Shown: positions 38,501 to 51,352, counted from the stretch's first letter. The stretch is 64,000 nucleotides of DNA from Siphonodentalium dalli (GCA_032622095.1 CP136064.1:264161863-264225862); one strand, 5' to 3'. Numbers and translations: made by a program. Notes: a model not told the origin generated them from the letters alone.

Positions 38501-41500
38501 GAGTACACTGATGTAACTATATCCACCAATGAGTACACTGATGTAACTATAACCATCAATGAGTACATTGAGGTAACTATATCCACCAATGAGTACACTG
38601 ATGTAACTATAACCATCAATGAGTACACTGATGTAACTATAACCATCAATGAGTACACTGAGGTAACTATACCCATCAATGAGTACACTGAGGTAACTAT
38701 ACCCATCAATGAGTACACTGAGGTAACTATACCCATCAATGAGTACACTGATGTAACTACACCAATCAATGAGTACACTGAGGTAACTATACCAATCAAT
38801 GAGTACACTGAGGTAACTATACCAATCAATGAGTACACTGATGTAACTATACCCATCAATGAGTACACTGAGGTAACTATACCCATCAATGAGTACACTG
38901 ATGTAACTATACCAATCAATGAGTACACTGAGGTAACTATACCAATCAATGAGTACACTGATGTAACTATACCCATCAATGAGTACACTGAGGTAACTAT
39001 ACCAATCAATGGGTACACTGAGGTAACTATACCAATCAATGGGTACACTGAGGTAACTATATCAAGCAATGGGTACACTGATGTAACTATACCCATCAAT
39101 GAGTACACTGAGGTGACTATAACCATCAATGAGTACACTGATGTAACTACACCAATCAATGAGTACACTGAGGTAACTATATCAATCAATGAGTACACTG
39201 AGGTAACTATATCAATCAATGGGTACACTGATGTAACTATACCCATCAATGAGTACACTGAGGTAACTATACCAATCAATGAGTACACACTGATGTAACT
39301 ATACCAATCAATGAGTACACTGATGTAACTATACCAATCAATGAGTACACTGAGGTAACTATATCAATCAATGGGTACACTGATGTAACTATACCAATCA
39401 ATGAGTAAACACTGATGTAACTATACCAATCAATGAGTACACTGAGGTAACTATATCAATCAATGGGTACACTGATGTAACTATACCAATCAATGAGTAC
39501 ACTGAGGTAACTATATCAATCAATGGGTACACTGATGTAACTATACCAATCAATGAGTACACACTGATGTAACTATACCAATCAATGAGTAAACACTGAT
39601 GTAACTATACCAATCAATGAGTACACTGGGGTAACTATATCAATCAATGGGTACACTGGTGTAACTATACCAATCAATGAGTACACTGATGTAACTATAC
39701 CCATCAATGAGTACACTGAGGTAACTATACCAATCAATGAGTACACTGAGGTAACTATATCAATCAATGGGTACACTGAGGTAACTATACCAATCAATGA
39801 GTACACTGAGGTAACTATACCAATCAATGAGTACACTGAGGTAACTATATCAATCAATGGGTACACTGAGGTAACTATACCCATCAATGAGTACACTGAG
39901 GTAACTATACCAATCAATGAGTACACTGAGGTAACTATACCAATCAATGAGTACACTGAGGTAACTATACCAATCAATGAGTACACTGAGGTAACTATAC
40001 CAATCAATGAGTACACTGAGGTAACTATACCAATCAATGAGTACACTGATGTAACTATACCAATCAATGAGTACACTGATGTAACTATACCAATCAATGA
40101 GTACACTGAGGTAACTATATCAATCAATGAGTACACTGAGGTAACTATACCCATCAATGAGTACACTGATGTAACTATACCAATCAATGAGTACACTGAG
40201 GTAACTATATCAATCAATGGGTACACTGAGGTAACTATACCCATCAATGAGTACACTGAGGTAACTATATCAATCAATGAGTACACTGAGGTAACTATAC
40301 CAATCAATGAGTACACTGAGGTAACTATATCAATCAATGGGTACACTGAGGTAACATACCCATCAATGAGTACACTGAGGTAACTATATCAATCAATGAG
40401 TACACTGAGGTAACTATACCAATCAATGAGTACACTGAGGTAACTATACCAATCAATGAGTACACTGAGGTAACTACACCCATCAATGAGTACACTGATG
40501 TAACTATACACATCAATGAGTACACTGAGGTAACTATACCAATCAATGAGTACACTGAGGTAACTATACCAATCAATGAGTACACTGAGGTAACTATACC
40601 AATCAATGAGTACACTGAGGTAACTATACCAATCAATGAGTACACTGAGGTAACTATACCAATCAATGAGTACACTGATGTAACTATACCAATCAATGAG
40701 TACACTGATGTAACTATACCAATCAATGAGTACACTGAGGTAACTATATCAATCAATGAGTACACTGAGGTAACTATACCCATCAATGAGTACACTGATG
40801 TAACTATACCAATCAATGAGTACACACTGATGTAACTATACCCATCAATGAGTACACTGATGTAACTATACCCATCAATGAGTACACTGAGGTAACTATA
40901 CCCATCAATGAGTACACTGAGGTAACTATACCCATCAATGAGTACACTGAGGTAACTATACCAATCAATGAGTACACTGAGGTAATTATACCAATCAATG
41001 AGTACACTGAGGTAACTACACCAATCAATGAGTACACTGAGGTAACTATACCCATCAATGAGTACACTGATGTAACTATACCCATCAATGAGTACACTGA
41101 GGTAACTATACCCATCAATGAGTACACTGATGTAACTATACACATCAATGAGTACACTGATGTAACTATACCCATCAATGAGTACACTGATGTAACTATA
41201 CACATCAATGAGTACACTGAGGTAACTATACCCATCAATGAGTACACTGATGTAACTATACCCATCAATGAGTACACTGAGGTAACTACACCCATCAATG
41301 AGTACACTGAGGTAACTATACCCATCAATGAGTACACTGAGGTAACTATACCAATCAATGAGTACACTGAGGTAACTACACCCATCAATGAGTACACTGA
41401 GGTAACTATACCCATCAATGAGTACACTGAGGTAACTATACCAATCAATGAGTACACTGAGGTAACTATACCAATCAATGAGTACACTGAGGTAACTACA

Positions 41501-43252
41501 CCAATCAATGAGTACACTGAGGTAACTATACCCATCAATGAGTACACTGATGTAACTATACCCATCAATGAGTACACTGAGGTAACTATACCCATCAATG
41601 AGTACACTGAGGTAACTATACCCATCAATGAGTACACTGAGGTAACTATACCCATCAATGAGTACACTGAGGTAACTATACCCATCAATGAGTACACTGA
41701 GGTAACTATACCAATCAATGAGTACACTGAGGTAACTATACCCATCAATGAGTACACTGAGGTAACTATACCCATCAATGAGTACACACTGAGGTAACTA
41801 TACCCATCAATGAGTACACTGAGGTAACTACACCCATCAATGAGTACACTGAGGTAACTATACCCATCAATGAGTACACTGAGGTAACTATACCAATCAA
41901 TGAGTACACTGAGGTAACTACACCCATCAATGAGTACACTGAGGTAACTATACCCATCAATGAGTACACTGATGTAACTATACCCATCAATGAGTACACT
42001 GAGGTAACTATACACATCAATGAGTACACTGAGGTAACTATACCAATCAATGAGTACACTGAGGTAACTATACCCATCAATGAGTACACTGATGTAACTA
42101 TACCCACCAATGAGTACAATGAGGTAACTATACACATCAATGAGTACACTGAGGTAACTATACCAATCAATGAGTACACTGAGGTAACTATACCCATCAA
42201 TGAGTACACTGAGGTAACTATACCCATCAATGAGTACACTGAGGTAACTATACCCATCAATGAGTACACTGAGGTAACTACATCCATCAATGAGTACACT
42301 GAGGTAACTATACCAATCAATGAGTACACTGAGGTAACTATACCAATCAATGAGTACACTGAGGTAACTATACCAATCAATGAGTACACTGAGGTAACTA
42401 TACCCATCAATGAGTACACTGATGTAACTATACCCATCAATGAGTACACTGAGGTAACTATATCAATCAATGAGTACACTTAGGTAACTATACCAATCAA
42501 TGGGTACACTGAGGTAACTATACCAATCAATGGGTACACTGAGGTAACTATACCCATCAATGAGTACACTGATGTAACTATACCCATCAATGAGTACACT
42601 GAGGTAACTATACCAATCAATGAGTACACTGAGGTAACTATACCCATCAATGAGTACACACTGATGTAACTATACCAATCAATGAGTACACACTGATGTA
42701 ACTATACCAATCAATGAGTAAACACTGATGTAACTATACCCATCAATGAGTACACTGAGGTAACTATACCAATCAATGAGTACACTGATGTAACTATACC
42801 CATCAATGAGTACACTGAGGTAACTATACCAATCAATGAGTACACTGAGGTAACTATACCCATCAATGAGTACACACTGAGGTAACTATACCAATCAATG
42901 GGTACACTGAGGTAACTATACACATCAATGAGTACACACTGAGGTAACTATACCAATCAATGGGTACACTGAGGTAACTATACCCATCAATGGGTACACT
43001 GAGGTAACTATATCAATCAATGAGTACACACTGAGGTAACTATACCCATCAATGAGTACACTGATGTAACTATATCAAGCAATGGGTACACTGAGATAAC
43101 TATACCCATCAATGGGTACACTGAGGTAACTATACCAATCAATGGGTACACTGAGGTAACTATACCAAATGAGGTAACTATACCAATCAATGGGTACACT
43201 GAGGTCACTATATCCACCAATGAGTACAATGAGATAAATATATTCATCAATA
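23536..43252. repeat. Giant 30-bp minisatellite, ~19.7 kb
   Basis: A 30-bp unit (GTAACTATAC, then CAATCAATGA or variants, then GTACACTGAG) repeats roughly 650 times. Common variants are CCAATC / CCCATC / TCAATC / TCCACC before AATGAG; GAG or GAT before GTAACT; CGATG for CAATG, mainly in 25.0-29.7 kb; CGTC in 36.6-38.1 kb and 38.5 kb; and ACACC in 40.4-42.3 kb. Sporadic 32-bp units carry an extra AC (GTACACACTG) or read GTAAACACTG. The first units (23540-23760) are shorter, near 21 bp, and lack the TACACTGAG part. The last (43150-43252) are degenerate. The 30-bp length and lack of stops give long open frames on both strands (minus: repeats like YSLIGIVTSV; plus: VTIPINEYTE). The 32-bp units shift frame each time, so no single protein is maintained. 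I annotate it as intronic repeat. Confidence 0.97.
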
Positions 43253-43308
43253 AGAATTTAATATAAAAAAAATCAGAAATGACTGTTTCCATGTTTTTAA
43301 ATTTTCAG

Positions 43309-43596
43309 GATTGGACCCAATTATACCAACGGGATGTCCGTCAAATACCTTCTCTCGTGGTGGAACGCACGCATACTATAGGGAAGGCGCGTGCTACATA
43401 GCAGTCGGGAGTAAAACGTCATGGGGCCAAGCCAATTCATTTTGTACAGGGTACGCCGACGGCCACCTCATTGCAATAGATACTTACACCATAAATGATT
43501 TCTTTAGGAAATTCATGGGCCACTATCCAGACTTTTCCAATTTTTGGATCGGAGCCAACGACAGGGAGACAGATGGATATTGGGTTTGGTCGACAG
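43309..43596 (+). CDS. CTLD exon of a secreted C-type lectin-like protein
   Basis: The exon follows TTTTTAAATTTTCAG and is followed by GTAATT, 288 bp, phase 1 at both ends. With exon 1 it supplies residues 22-117. It is the first two thirds of a long-form C-type lectin-like domain: Cys30-Pro and Cys49-Tyr (the extra N-terminal disulfide), Trp59, Ala62 and Cys66 of the first helix, HLIAI at 73-77, then the core WIGAND at 100-105 and DGYWVWSTG at 109-117. CTLD proteins are secreted or membrane-bound binders of glycans or proteins and often serve innate immunity in molluscs; the ligand here cannot be read from the sequence. If the donor at 43597 is not used, the frame runs on to TAA at 43650-43652 and reads NYFSVVKYFGSNGNPET, which fits the next CTLD segment well. 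The gene may therefore read through, or splice to an exon I cannot identify. Confidence 0.9.
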
Positions 43597-43652
43597 GTAA
43601 TTATTTTAGTGTTGTGAAATATTTTGGGTCGAATGGCAATCCGGAAACATAA
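43597..43652 (+). other. CTLD-like read-through extension ending in TAA
   Basis: Directly after exon 2 the frame stays open for 17 codons (NYFSVVKYFGSNGNPET). The spacing from the WVW motif to GNP matches the CTLD segment that usually reads Trp-x-x-Gly-x-Pro; the usual Trp is Phe here. The frame ends ACA-TAATAT. A donor at this point would need GTAATAT, so the site is one G short of a phase-0 splice donor. This may be a lost splice site, a base missing from the assembly, or coincidence. Confidence 0.45.
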
Positions 43653-43852
43653 TATTTTAGAAAGGTTTCGCACCTCACAGATAGAGTAAAGAATACGTTT
43701 AGCTATTTGTATCCTTAAAATTCACTTGGGGCAAAAATTCGTTTCGCAAAAGACAATTAACGACGACGATTGGATTACTACTGACGATGATGGATAATCA
43801 GTCGCCTTGAGATATTCGCCTTGTGTGATCCAATATATATTCTTCTATTCAG

Positions 43853-43927
43853 AATATGCCAACTGAGAATTGTGTGCGAAGCTTGATAAGAGATGGTGTG
43901 TGTGATGCCACAAAATTAATTGACTGA
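43853..43927 (+). pseudogene. Candidate last CTLD exon, apparently degraded
   Basis: After the strong acceptor TATATTCTTCTATTCAG (ending at 43852), 24 codons read NMPTENCVRSLIRDGVCDATKLID and then TGA (43925-43927). ENC-V and a later Cys-Asp match the conserved third and fourth positions of a CTLD tail (ENCV..., then W-x-D-x-x-C). The usual Trp and the final Cys are missing. It is in phase 0, so it fits the read-through frame ending ...GNPET but not the phase-1 donor at 43597. I infer either a decayed gene end or a gene whose frame is broken by one or two small changes. The similarity rests on few residues. Confidence 0.5.
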
Positions 43928-45060
43928 GTGACTGTATCGTTAAATCAAGTTGTGTACATGAACGGAAGAAATTGAAAGCCTACCCGGTGTGACGGTAATA
44001 GGATATCCTATTCACTCATTGCTGGGAAATGTTTAGACGATAAGGCATACTTTTATGAGACCCTGCATATAGCTTCATGGTGCAGTACCTTAAAGACCCA
44101 CTTAATTTTCTAACCACCAGATCACATTATATACAATATAATTCCATATTATATACCATTTGAAAGAGGAAGCTCAAAAACATTATCAACTGATCCGGTC
44201 GAATAAACTGGGAACATATTGTTTTTGTCGAGTTACTGAGGTGTGTTCTGTGATTAATTTGATCCAGTCTGTACTATAAAGTCTATTATTCTCAATGGAA
44301 AGGGAATAACTCTATCTCTTAGTTTGAATTATGATGCATTCTGGGTTGACAAGGGGGGAAGTCTTGGAATGAATCTGAGAATCTCTTTCACTTGGTGGAC
44401 ACCCAAGGCCGCAGCTTTTCCGTATTCTGATGGAATATATTTAAAATTTTCCCGCGTTTCCTGGCATTAGCGGGAAAATTATGTATTCACAGTTCGGGCA
44501 CATAGAGTTGTTTATTATAGGCGGAACCTATTTCGAATTGTAGCCAATGAGAATAAGATTTGTGGTAATTGTTCAGATCGCTAGAGCGGAGAATTCGTCA
44601 TTCTAGCCGTGTAACTTCAGAGGGTCACATTTATTTATTTTTTTAAATATAAAATTTTTCATTCAAATGAAATAAATTATCAATGCTGTGTCCAGCTATA
44701 TAGCGTTCTTTCATTCTTTAATATAACTCAGCTGAAAGATGACAAATTATTCACAATGTTCAGAATATTGATACATCTATAATTATGAGTAGATTTCAAT
44801 AAGGGTGCGGTCCGAACACCCGAGCTGCACATACGAGTGGGCTTCGGATTTCAGGTGTCCAGTCCCCATAAAAGGGGTGCATGGTTTTTCCTGACCGGCT
44901 GTGCAGACTTTCTAGGATGTATTTACATTGTGTGTGTAAACTATTTTGCATGTGCCCATATTACTTGTAAAGCATGTTACGCAATAAACGCCGTCTTTGT
45001 GACCACAGCTAGCGCGGCTCAGTTGCAAATGAGTGTTTGTTTGAAATATGAGAGAATTGG
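43928..45060. other. Region after the lectin exons, no gene seen
   Basis: No further CTLD segment was found. A possible polyadenylation signal AATAAA lies at 44202-44207, about 275 bp after the candidate stop; this is weak in AT-rich DNA. A hairpin is listed separately. Confidence 0.4.
44445..44480. repeat. Perfect 11-bp inverted repeat
   Basis: AATTTTCCCGC at 44445-44455 and GCGGGAAAATT at 44470-44480 are perfect reverse complements with a 14-nt loop. Function unknown. Confidence 0.85.
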
Positions 45061-45064
45061 GAAT

Positions 45065-45082
45065 ATATATATATATATATAT
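45065..45082 (+). repeat. (AT)n microsatellite
   Basis: A short AT dinucleotide run 40 bp before the 44-bp array. The two inverted 44-bp units at 22059 are also bordered by (AT)n. Confidence 0.9.
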
Positions 45083-45120
45083 ATTTGGTTCCTCTTCCAA
45101 ATGGTATATAATATGTCTAA

Positions 45121-48100
45121 TATGGGATATGATGAGTATAATGTTATCTGGGCATTCTATATAATATGGGATATGATGAGTATAATGATATCTGGGCATT
45201 CTATATAATATGGGATATGATGAGTATAATGTTATCAGGGCATTCTATATAATATGGCATATGATGAGTATAATGTTATCTGGGCATTCTATATAATATG
45301 GGATATGATGAGTATAATGTTATCTGGGCATTCTATATAATATGGGATATGATGAGTATAATGTTATCAGGGCATTCTATATAATATGGGATATGATGAG
45401 TATAATGTTATCTGGGCATTCTATATAATATGGGATATGATGAGTATAATGTTATCAGGACATTCTATATAATATGGGATATGATGAGTATAATGATATC
45501 TGGGCATTCTATATAATATGGGATATGATGAGTATAATGTTATCTGGGCATTCTATATAATATGGGATATGATGAGTATAATGTTATCAGGGCATTCTAT
45601 ATAATATGGGATATGATGAGTATAATGTTATCTGGGCATTCTATATAATATGGGATATGATGAGTATAATGTTATCAGGGCATTCTATATAATATGGGAT
45701 ATGATGAGTATAATGATATCTGGGCATTCTATATAATATGGGATATGATGAGTATAATGTTATCAGGGCATTCTATATAATATGGGATATGATGAGTATA
45801 ATGTTATCTGGGCATTCTATATAATATGGGATATGATGAGTATAATGATATCTGGGCATTCTATATAATATGGGATATGATGAGTATAATGTTATCTGGG
45901 CATTCTATATAATATGGGATATGATGAGTATAATGTTATCAGGGCATTCTATATAATATGGGATATGATGAGTATAATGTTATCTGGGCATTCTATATAA
46001 TATGGGATATGATGAGTATAATGTTATCTGGGCATTCTATATAATATGGGATATGATGAGTATAATGATATCTGGGCATTCTATATAATATGGGATATGA
46101 TGAGTATAATGTTATCTGGGCATTCTATATAATATGGGATATGATGAGTATAATGTTATCTGGGCATTCTATATAATATGGGATATGATGAGTATAATGT
46201 TATCTGGGCATTCTATATAATATGGGATATGATGAGTATAATGATATCTGGGCATTCTATATAATATGGGATATGATGAGTATAATGATATCTGGGCATT
46301 CTATATAATATGGGATATGATGAGTATAATGTTATCTGGGCATTCTATATAATATGGGATATGATGAGTATAATGATATCTGGGCATTCTATATACTATG
46401 GGATATGATGAGTATAATGTTATCTGGGCATTCTATATAATATGGGATATGATGAGTATAATGTTATCTGGGCATTCTATATAATATGGGATATGATGAG
46501 TATAATGTTATCTGGGCATTCTATATAATATGGGATATGATGAGTATAATGATATCTGGGCATTCTATATAATATGGGATATGATGAGTATAATGATATC
46601 TGGGCATTCTATATAATATGGGATATGATGAGTATAATGTTATCTGGGCATTCTATATAATATGGGATATGATGAGTATAATGTTATCAGGGCATTCTAT
46701 ATAATATGGGATATGATGAGTATAATGTTATCTGGGCATTCTATATAATATGGGATATGATGAGTATAATGATATCTGGGCATTCTATATAATATGGGAT
46801 ATGATGAGTATAATGTTATCTGGGCATTCTATATAATATGGGATATGATGAGTATAATGATATCTGGGCATTCTATATAATATGGGATATGATGAGTATA
46901 ATGATATCTGGGCATTCTATATAATATGGGATATGATGAGTATAATGTTATCTGGGCATTCTATATAATATGGGATATGATGAGTATAATGATATCTGGG
47001 CATTCTATATAATATGGGATATGATGAGTATAATGTTATCTGGGCATTCTATATAATATGGGATATGATGAGTATAATGTTATCTGGGCATTCTATATAA
47101 TATGGGATATGATGAGTATAATGTTATCTGGGCATTCTATATAATATGGGATATGATGAGTATAATGATATCTGGGCATTCTATATAATATGGGATATGA
47201 TGAGTATAATGATATCTGGGCATTCTATATAATATGGGATATGATGAGTATAATGTTATCTGGGCATTCTATATAATATGGGATATGATGAGTATAATGT
47301 TATCTGGGCATTCTATATAATATGGGATATGATGAGTATAATGATATCTGGGCATTCTATATAATATGGGATATGATGAGTATAATGTTATCTGGGCATT
47401 CTATATAATATGGGATATGATGAGTATAATGATATCTGGGCATTCTATATAATATGGGATATGATGAGTATAATGATATCTGGGCATTCTATATAATATG
47501 GGATATGATGAGTATAATGATATCTGGGCATTCTATATAATATGGGATATGATGAGTATAATGTTATCTGGGCATTCTATATAATATGGGATATGATGAG
47601 TATAATGTTATCTGGGCATTCTATATAATATGGGATATGATGAGTATAATGATATCTGGGCATTCTATATAATATGGGATATGATGAGTATAATGTTATC
47701 TGGGCATTCTATATAATATGGGATATGATGAGTATAATGATATCTGGGCATTCTATATAATATGGGATATGATGAGTATAATGATATCTGGGCATTCTAT
47801 ATAATATGGGATATGATGAGTATAATGTTATCTGGGCATTCTATATAATATGGGATATGATGAGTATAATGTTATCTGGGCATTCTATATAATATGGGAT
47901 ATGATGAGTATAATGTTATCTGGGCATTCTATATAATATGGGATATGATGAGTATAATGATATCTGGGCATTCTATATAATATGGGATATGATGAGTATA
48001 ATGTTATCTGGGCATTCTATATAATATGGGATATGATGAGTATAATGATATCTGGGCATTCTATATAATATGGGATATGATGAGTATAATGATATCTGGG

Positions 48101-49600
48101 CATTCTATATAATATGGGATATGATGAGTATAATGTTATCTGGGCATTCTATATAATATGGGATATGATGAGTATAATGATATCTGGGCATTCTATATAA
48201 TATGGGATATGATGAGTATAATGATATCTGGGCATTCTATATAATATGGGATATGATGAGTATAATGTTATCTGGGCATTCTATATAATATGGGATATGA
48301 TGAGTATAATGTTATCTGGGCATTCTATATAATATGGGATATGATGAGTATAATGATATCTGGGCATTCTATATAATATGGGATATGATGAGTATAATGA
48401 TATCTGGGCATTCTATATAATATGGGATATGATGAGTATAATGTTATCTGGGCATTCTATATAATATGGGATATGATGAGTATAATGGTATCTGGGCATT
48501 CTATATAATATGGGATATGATGAGTATAATGATATCTGGGCATTCTATATAATATGGGATATGATGAGTATAATGTTATCTGGGCATTCTATATAATATG
48601 GGATATGATGAGTATAATGATATCTGGGCATTCTATATAATATGGGATATGATGAGTATAATGATATCTGGGCATTCTATATAATATGGGATATGATGAG
48701 TATAATGATATCTGGGCATTCTATATAATATTGGATATGATGAGTATAATGATATCTGGGCATTCTATATAATATGGGATATGATGAGTATAATGATATC
48801 TGGGCATTCTATATAATATGGGATATGATGAGTATAATGTTATCTGGGCATTCTATATAATATGGGATATGATGAGTATAATGATATCTGGGCATTCTAT
48901 ATAATATGGGATATGATGAGTATAATGATATCTGGGCATTCTATATAATATGGGATATGATGAGTATAATGTTATCTGGGCATTCTATATAATATGGGAT
49001 ATGATGAGTATAATGTTATCTGGGCATTCTATATAATATGGGATATGATGAGTATAATGTTATCTGGGCATTCTATATAATATGGGATATGATGAGTATA
49101 ATGTTATCTGGGCATTCTATATAATATGGGATATGATGAGTATAATGTTATCTGGGCATTCTATATAATATGGGATATGATGAGTATAATGATATCTGGG
49201 CATTCTATATAATATGGGATATGATGAGTATAATGATATCTGGGCATTCTATATAATATGGGATATGATGAGTATAATGTTATCTGGGCATTCTATATAA
49301 TATGGGATATGATGAGTATAATGATATCTGGGCATTCTATATAATATGGGATATGATGAGTATAATGATATCTGGGCATTCTATATAATATGGGATATGA
49401 TGAGTATAATGATATCTGGGCATTCTATATAATATGGGATATGATGAGTATAATGTTATATGGGCATTCTATATACTATGGGATATGATGAGTATAATGT
49501 TATCTGGGAATTCTATATAATATGGGATATGATGAGTATAATGTTATCTGGGCATTCTATATAATATGGGATATGATGAGTATAATGTTATCTGGGCATT
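45121..49600 (+). repeat. 44-bp minisatellite, about 102 copies
   Basis: The unit reads GGGATATGATGAGTATAATG, then TTATC or ATATC, then TGGGCATTCTATATAATAT, 44 bp. Units are almost identical apart from three alternatives: GTTATCTGGG, GATATCTGGG and GTTATCAGGG. The CAGGG form is confined to the first ~1.6 kb, apart from one near 46.69 kb. The GATATC form becomes frequent after 46.2 kb. The array ends cleanly inside a unit (GGGCATT at 49594-49600). Forty-four is not a multiple of three and no long frame persists, so it is non-coding. Confidence 0.98.
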
Positions 49601-49728
49601 CAAAAATTAAGTGGGCCTTTAAACGTATTCGTAAATATATGCGTGTGTTTTGAGAAACCTCCCCATTGAACTCGACAACACGTGGCTAATCGTGCGCAGT
49701 GAGAGTATCGCTTCGTACGATATTCATA
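49601..49728. other. Spacer between the 44-bp array and a TTAA element
   Basis: Nothing recognised. Confidence 0.4.
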
Positions 49729-50256
49729 TTAATGATACGGGCGGTGTTCGTTGCCGAAATATTCATATCTGTTCAAATCGCCATCAACAGAAGGAATATT
49801 AAAATATTTATAATTTTGTTCAGATGCCAAACATAATCAACGCGTAAATAGTATATTGTCGTCAAGACGTACGATGGTGTACGTAAACAAAAGCCTGCTC
49901 GTGTTACAGAAGTCTTGCTTCTGTTTACATAACACAGCTCAATTATATTGGTTAATAACACACAACTGATATAAACGCTCTTTATTATTTCCATATCAGG
50001 AAAACAGTAACAAATAACACTCTTTATGTGTACCATATCCGGATCTAAACAAAAGCCAGGTTCTGTAACGTTTTTTGCTTTTGTTTACATAACAAAGGAA
50101 AAACATTTGACAATAGCATACTGTTTATGCCATATTTCTGACTGGTATAAGAACAAAGTCTGTCTATATTTTACTATTCTCTCTGTTTATGGCGGTTTTT
50201 GATGGAGGTGAATATCTTAACAGCATACCCACCGCCAACACCGCCCGTATCTTTAA
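49729..50256 (-). mobile_element. TTAA-flanked non-autonomous element, copy B
   Basis: A 520-bp element (49733-50252), TTAA at 49729-49732 and 50253-50256, in inverted orientation relative to copy A (22485-23004). The ends carry TGATACGGGCGGTGTTCG and, on the other side, its imperfect complement ending CCGCCCGTATC. The same length as copy A and high similarity along the body indicate a single recent family. Confidence 0.87.
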
Positions 50257-50578
50257 ACGGACATGGCTTATTCGAGCTTCTAAAATATGTCTACGTAATT
50301 TTGTAGGAGGTATATGTTGACAAATACACGATATTTTGATATACCAGCTTCAATGCTCTGAACAATATACTTTCCATGGTCACAGGCATTTTCCAGCTGT
50401 TTGCATTTGTTCACACATAAATGAAACAAAATCTCTTGATTGCTATCATATAACAGAAACAGACTGACATAGAGCGCATCTTTTCTGTTCCATGCCGTGC
50501 AAATGTCTGGGGTTTTTTTTGTCACTATAATAAAACTAACTGTAAAACTATATAGGACCCACGCTACAGTTAGAGTTT
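50257..50578. other. Unique segment just inside the right arm
   Basis: No counterpart beside the left arm was found. A minus-strand frame of 104 codons (50280-50594) has no recognisable domain and runs into the repeat arm. I do not call it a gene. Confidence 0.4.
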
Positions 50579-50594
50579 TATAAATATTAGTCAC

Positions 50595-50843
50595 TCAGGC
50601 AATAGATGTATCTATTCTGTATATTAAGTTATTGGGTCTTACGTGTCTTGAGATGTCTAAATAGTTTTCGGTGGACAGATCGCACAAGGGACCCACGCCA
50701 ATCTTCTCTGTTGGGATTCCAATTGTTGGCTTATTAAATATGCACATATGCTTAAGATACAGTCGCGCGCGAAGCACGCTCCCGTAAGTCGGGTTTTGGA
50801 TCCCAGTTAATGAAAATATCATTGAAATAATCGGTTTCCCCAA
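50595..50843 (-). other. Open frame in the right arm, probably non-coding
   Basis: An 82-codon partner of the frame at 10198-10437. The three differences between them all change the amino acid, and upstream a G-run difference breaks the longer frame. No domain recognised. Confidence 0.3.
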
Positions 50844-51002
50844 TAAACATCCATATATTCAATATACATGTTTTGGAGCAGAATTAGGCAGTCCATATTG
50901 GACGCCATCATGGATTTTTTTTTATTTTTTTTTTATTTTCACACATATTTATTAGTTATGTGGATGGAGTTCTCATTAAACCTCACATCCTTATATTGAT
51001 TA

Positions 51003-51131
51003 CAGTAATGCCCAAAGTAATTGACTACTTAATCACATCAGACTTATTGGTAATTTTTCAGGATTTAAAATCCTGAAAAATTACAAATAATTCTGCTCTG
51101 GTTAAGTGGTCAATTACTTTGAACATTACTG
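51003..51131. mobile_element. Palindromic mariner-type MITE, copy R3
   Basis: CAGTAATG start, CATTACTG end, TA on both sides. It corresponds to L3 in the left arm. Its stem has mutated away from full pairing in places (ATCACATCAGACTTATTGG against AATAATTCTGCTCTGG). Confidence 0.72.
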
Positions 51132-51177
51132 TATGAGGATTGGGTTATCATTAAACCTCAAATCCTTATATTGGTTA

Positions 51178-51306
51178 CAGTAATGCCCAATGTAATTGAC
51201 CACTTAACCACAGCAGAATTATATGTATCTTTTCAGCATTTAAAATCCTGATAAATTACCCATTATTCTGCTGTGCTTAAGTGGTCAATTACTTTGAACA
51301 TTACTG
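51178..51306. mobile_element. Palindromic mariner-type MITE, copy R2
   Basis: Same ends and TA flanks; corresponds to L2. The stem is imperfect near ATATGTATCT. Confidence 0.72.
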
Positions 51307-51352
51307 TATGAGGATTGAGTTATCATTAAACCTCAAATCCTTATATTGGTTA

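Larger units (their letters stand above)
15634..43308 (+). other. Proposed 27.7-kb intron 1 of the lectin gene
   Basis: The intron starts GTGAGTA and ends TTTTTAAATTTTCAG, both good splice signals, and is phase 1. It contains, in order, a short tandem repeat and hairpin (16312-16518), a segmental duplication, a probable Mutator-like element, two inverted 44-bp units, a TTAA-flanked element, a mariner-type MITE, a broken exon copy and the 30-bp minisatellite that makes up about 71% of its length. The stretches 15640-16310, 17051-17577, 18657-18966 and 20339-21825 hold nothing I can name beyond scattered repeat fragments. Confidence 0.6.

Noticed and set aside
24405-42479. Very long minus-strand open frames of a decapeptide repeat as a structural or membrane protein gene
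   Set aside because: The 30-bp unit has no stop in several frames, so both strands are open for long stretches. Frequent 32-bp units shift the frame and the array lies within an intron between phase-matched exons. No start context, signal peptide or non-repeat domain is attached.
23536-43252. CRISPR array
   Set aside because: There are no unique spacers between repeats. The units are contiguous, and the genome is eukaryotic.
50280-50594. 104-codon minus-strand gene between the TTAA element and the inverted arm
   Set aside because: It runs into the repeat arm, has no recognisable domain and no counterpart at the other arm.
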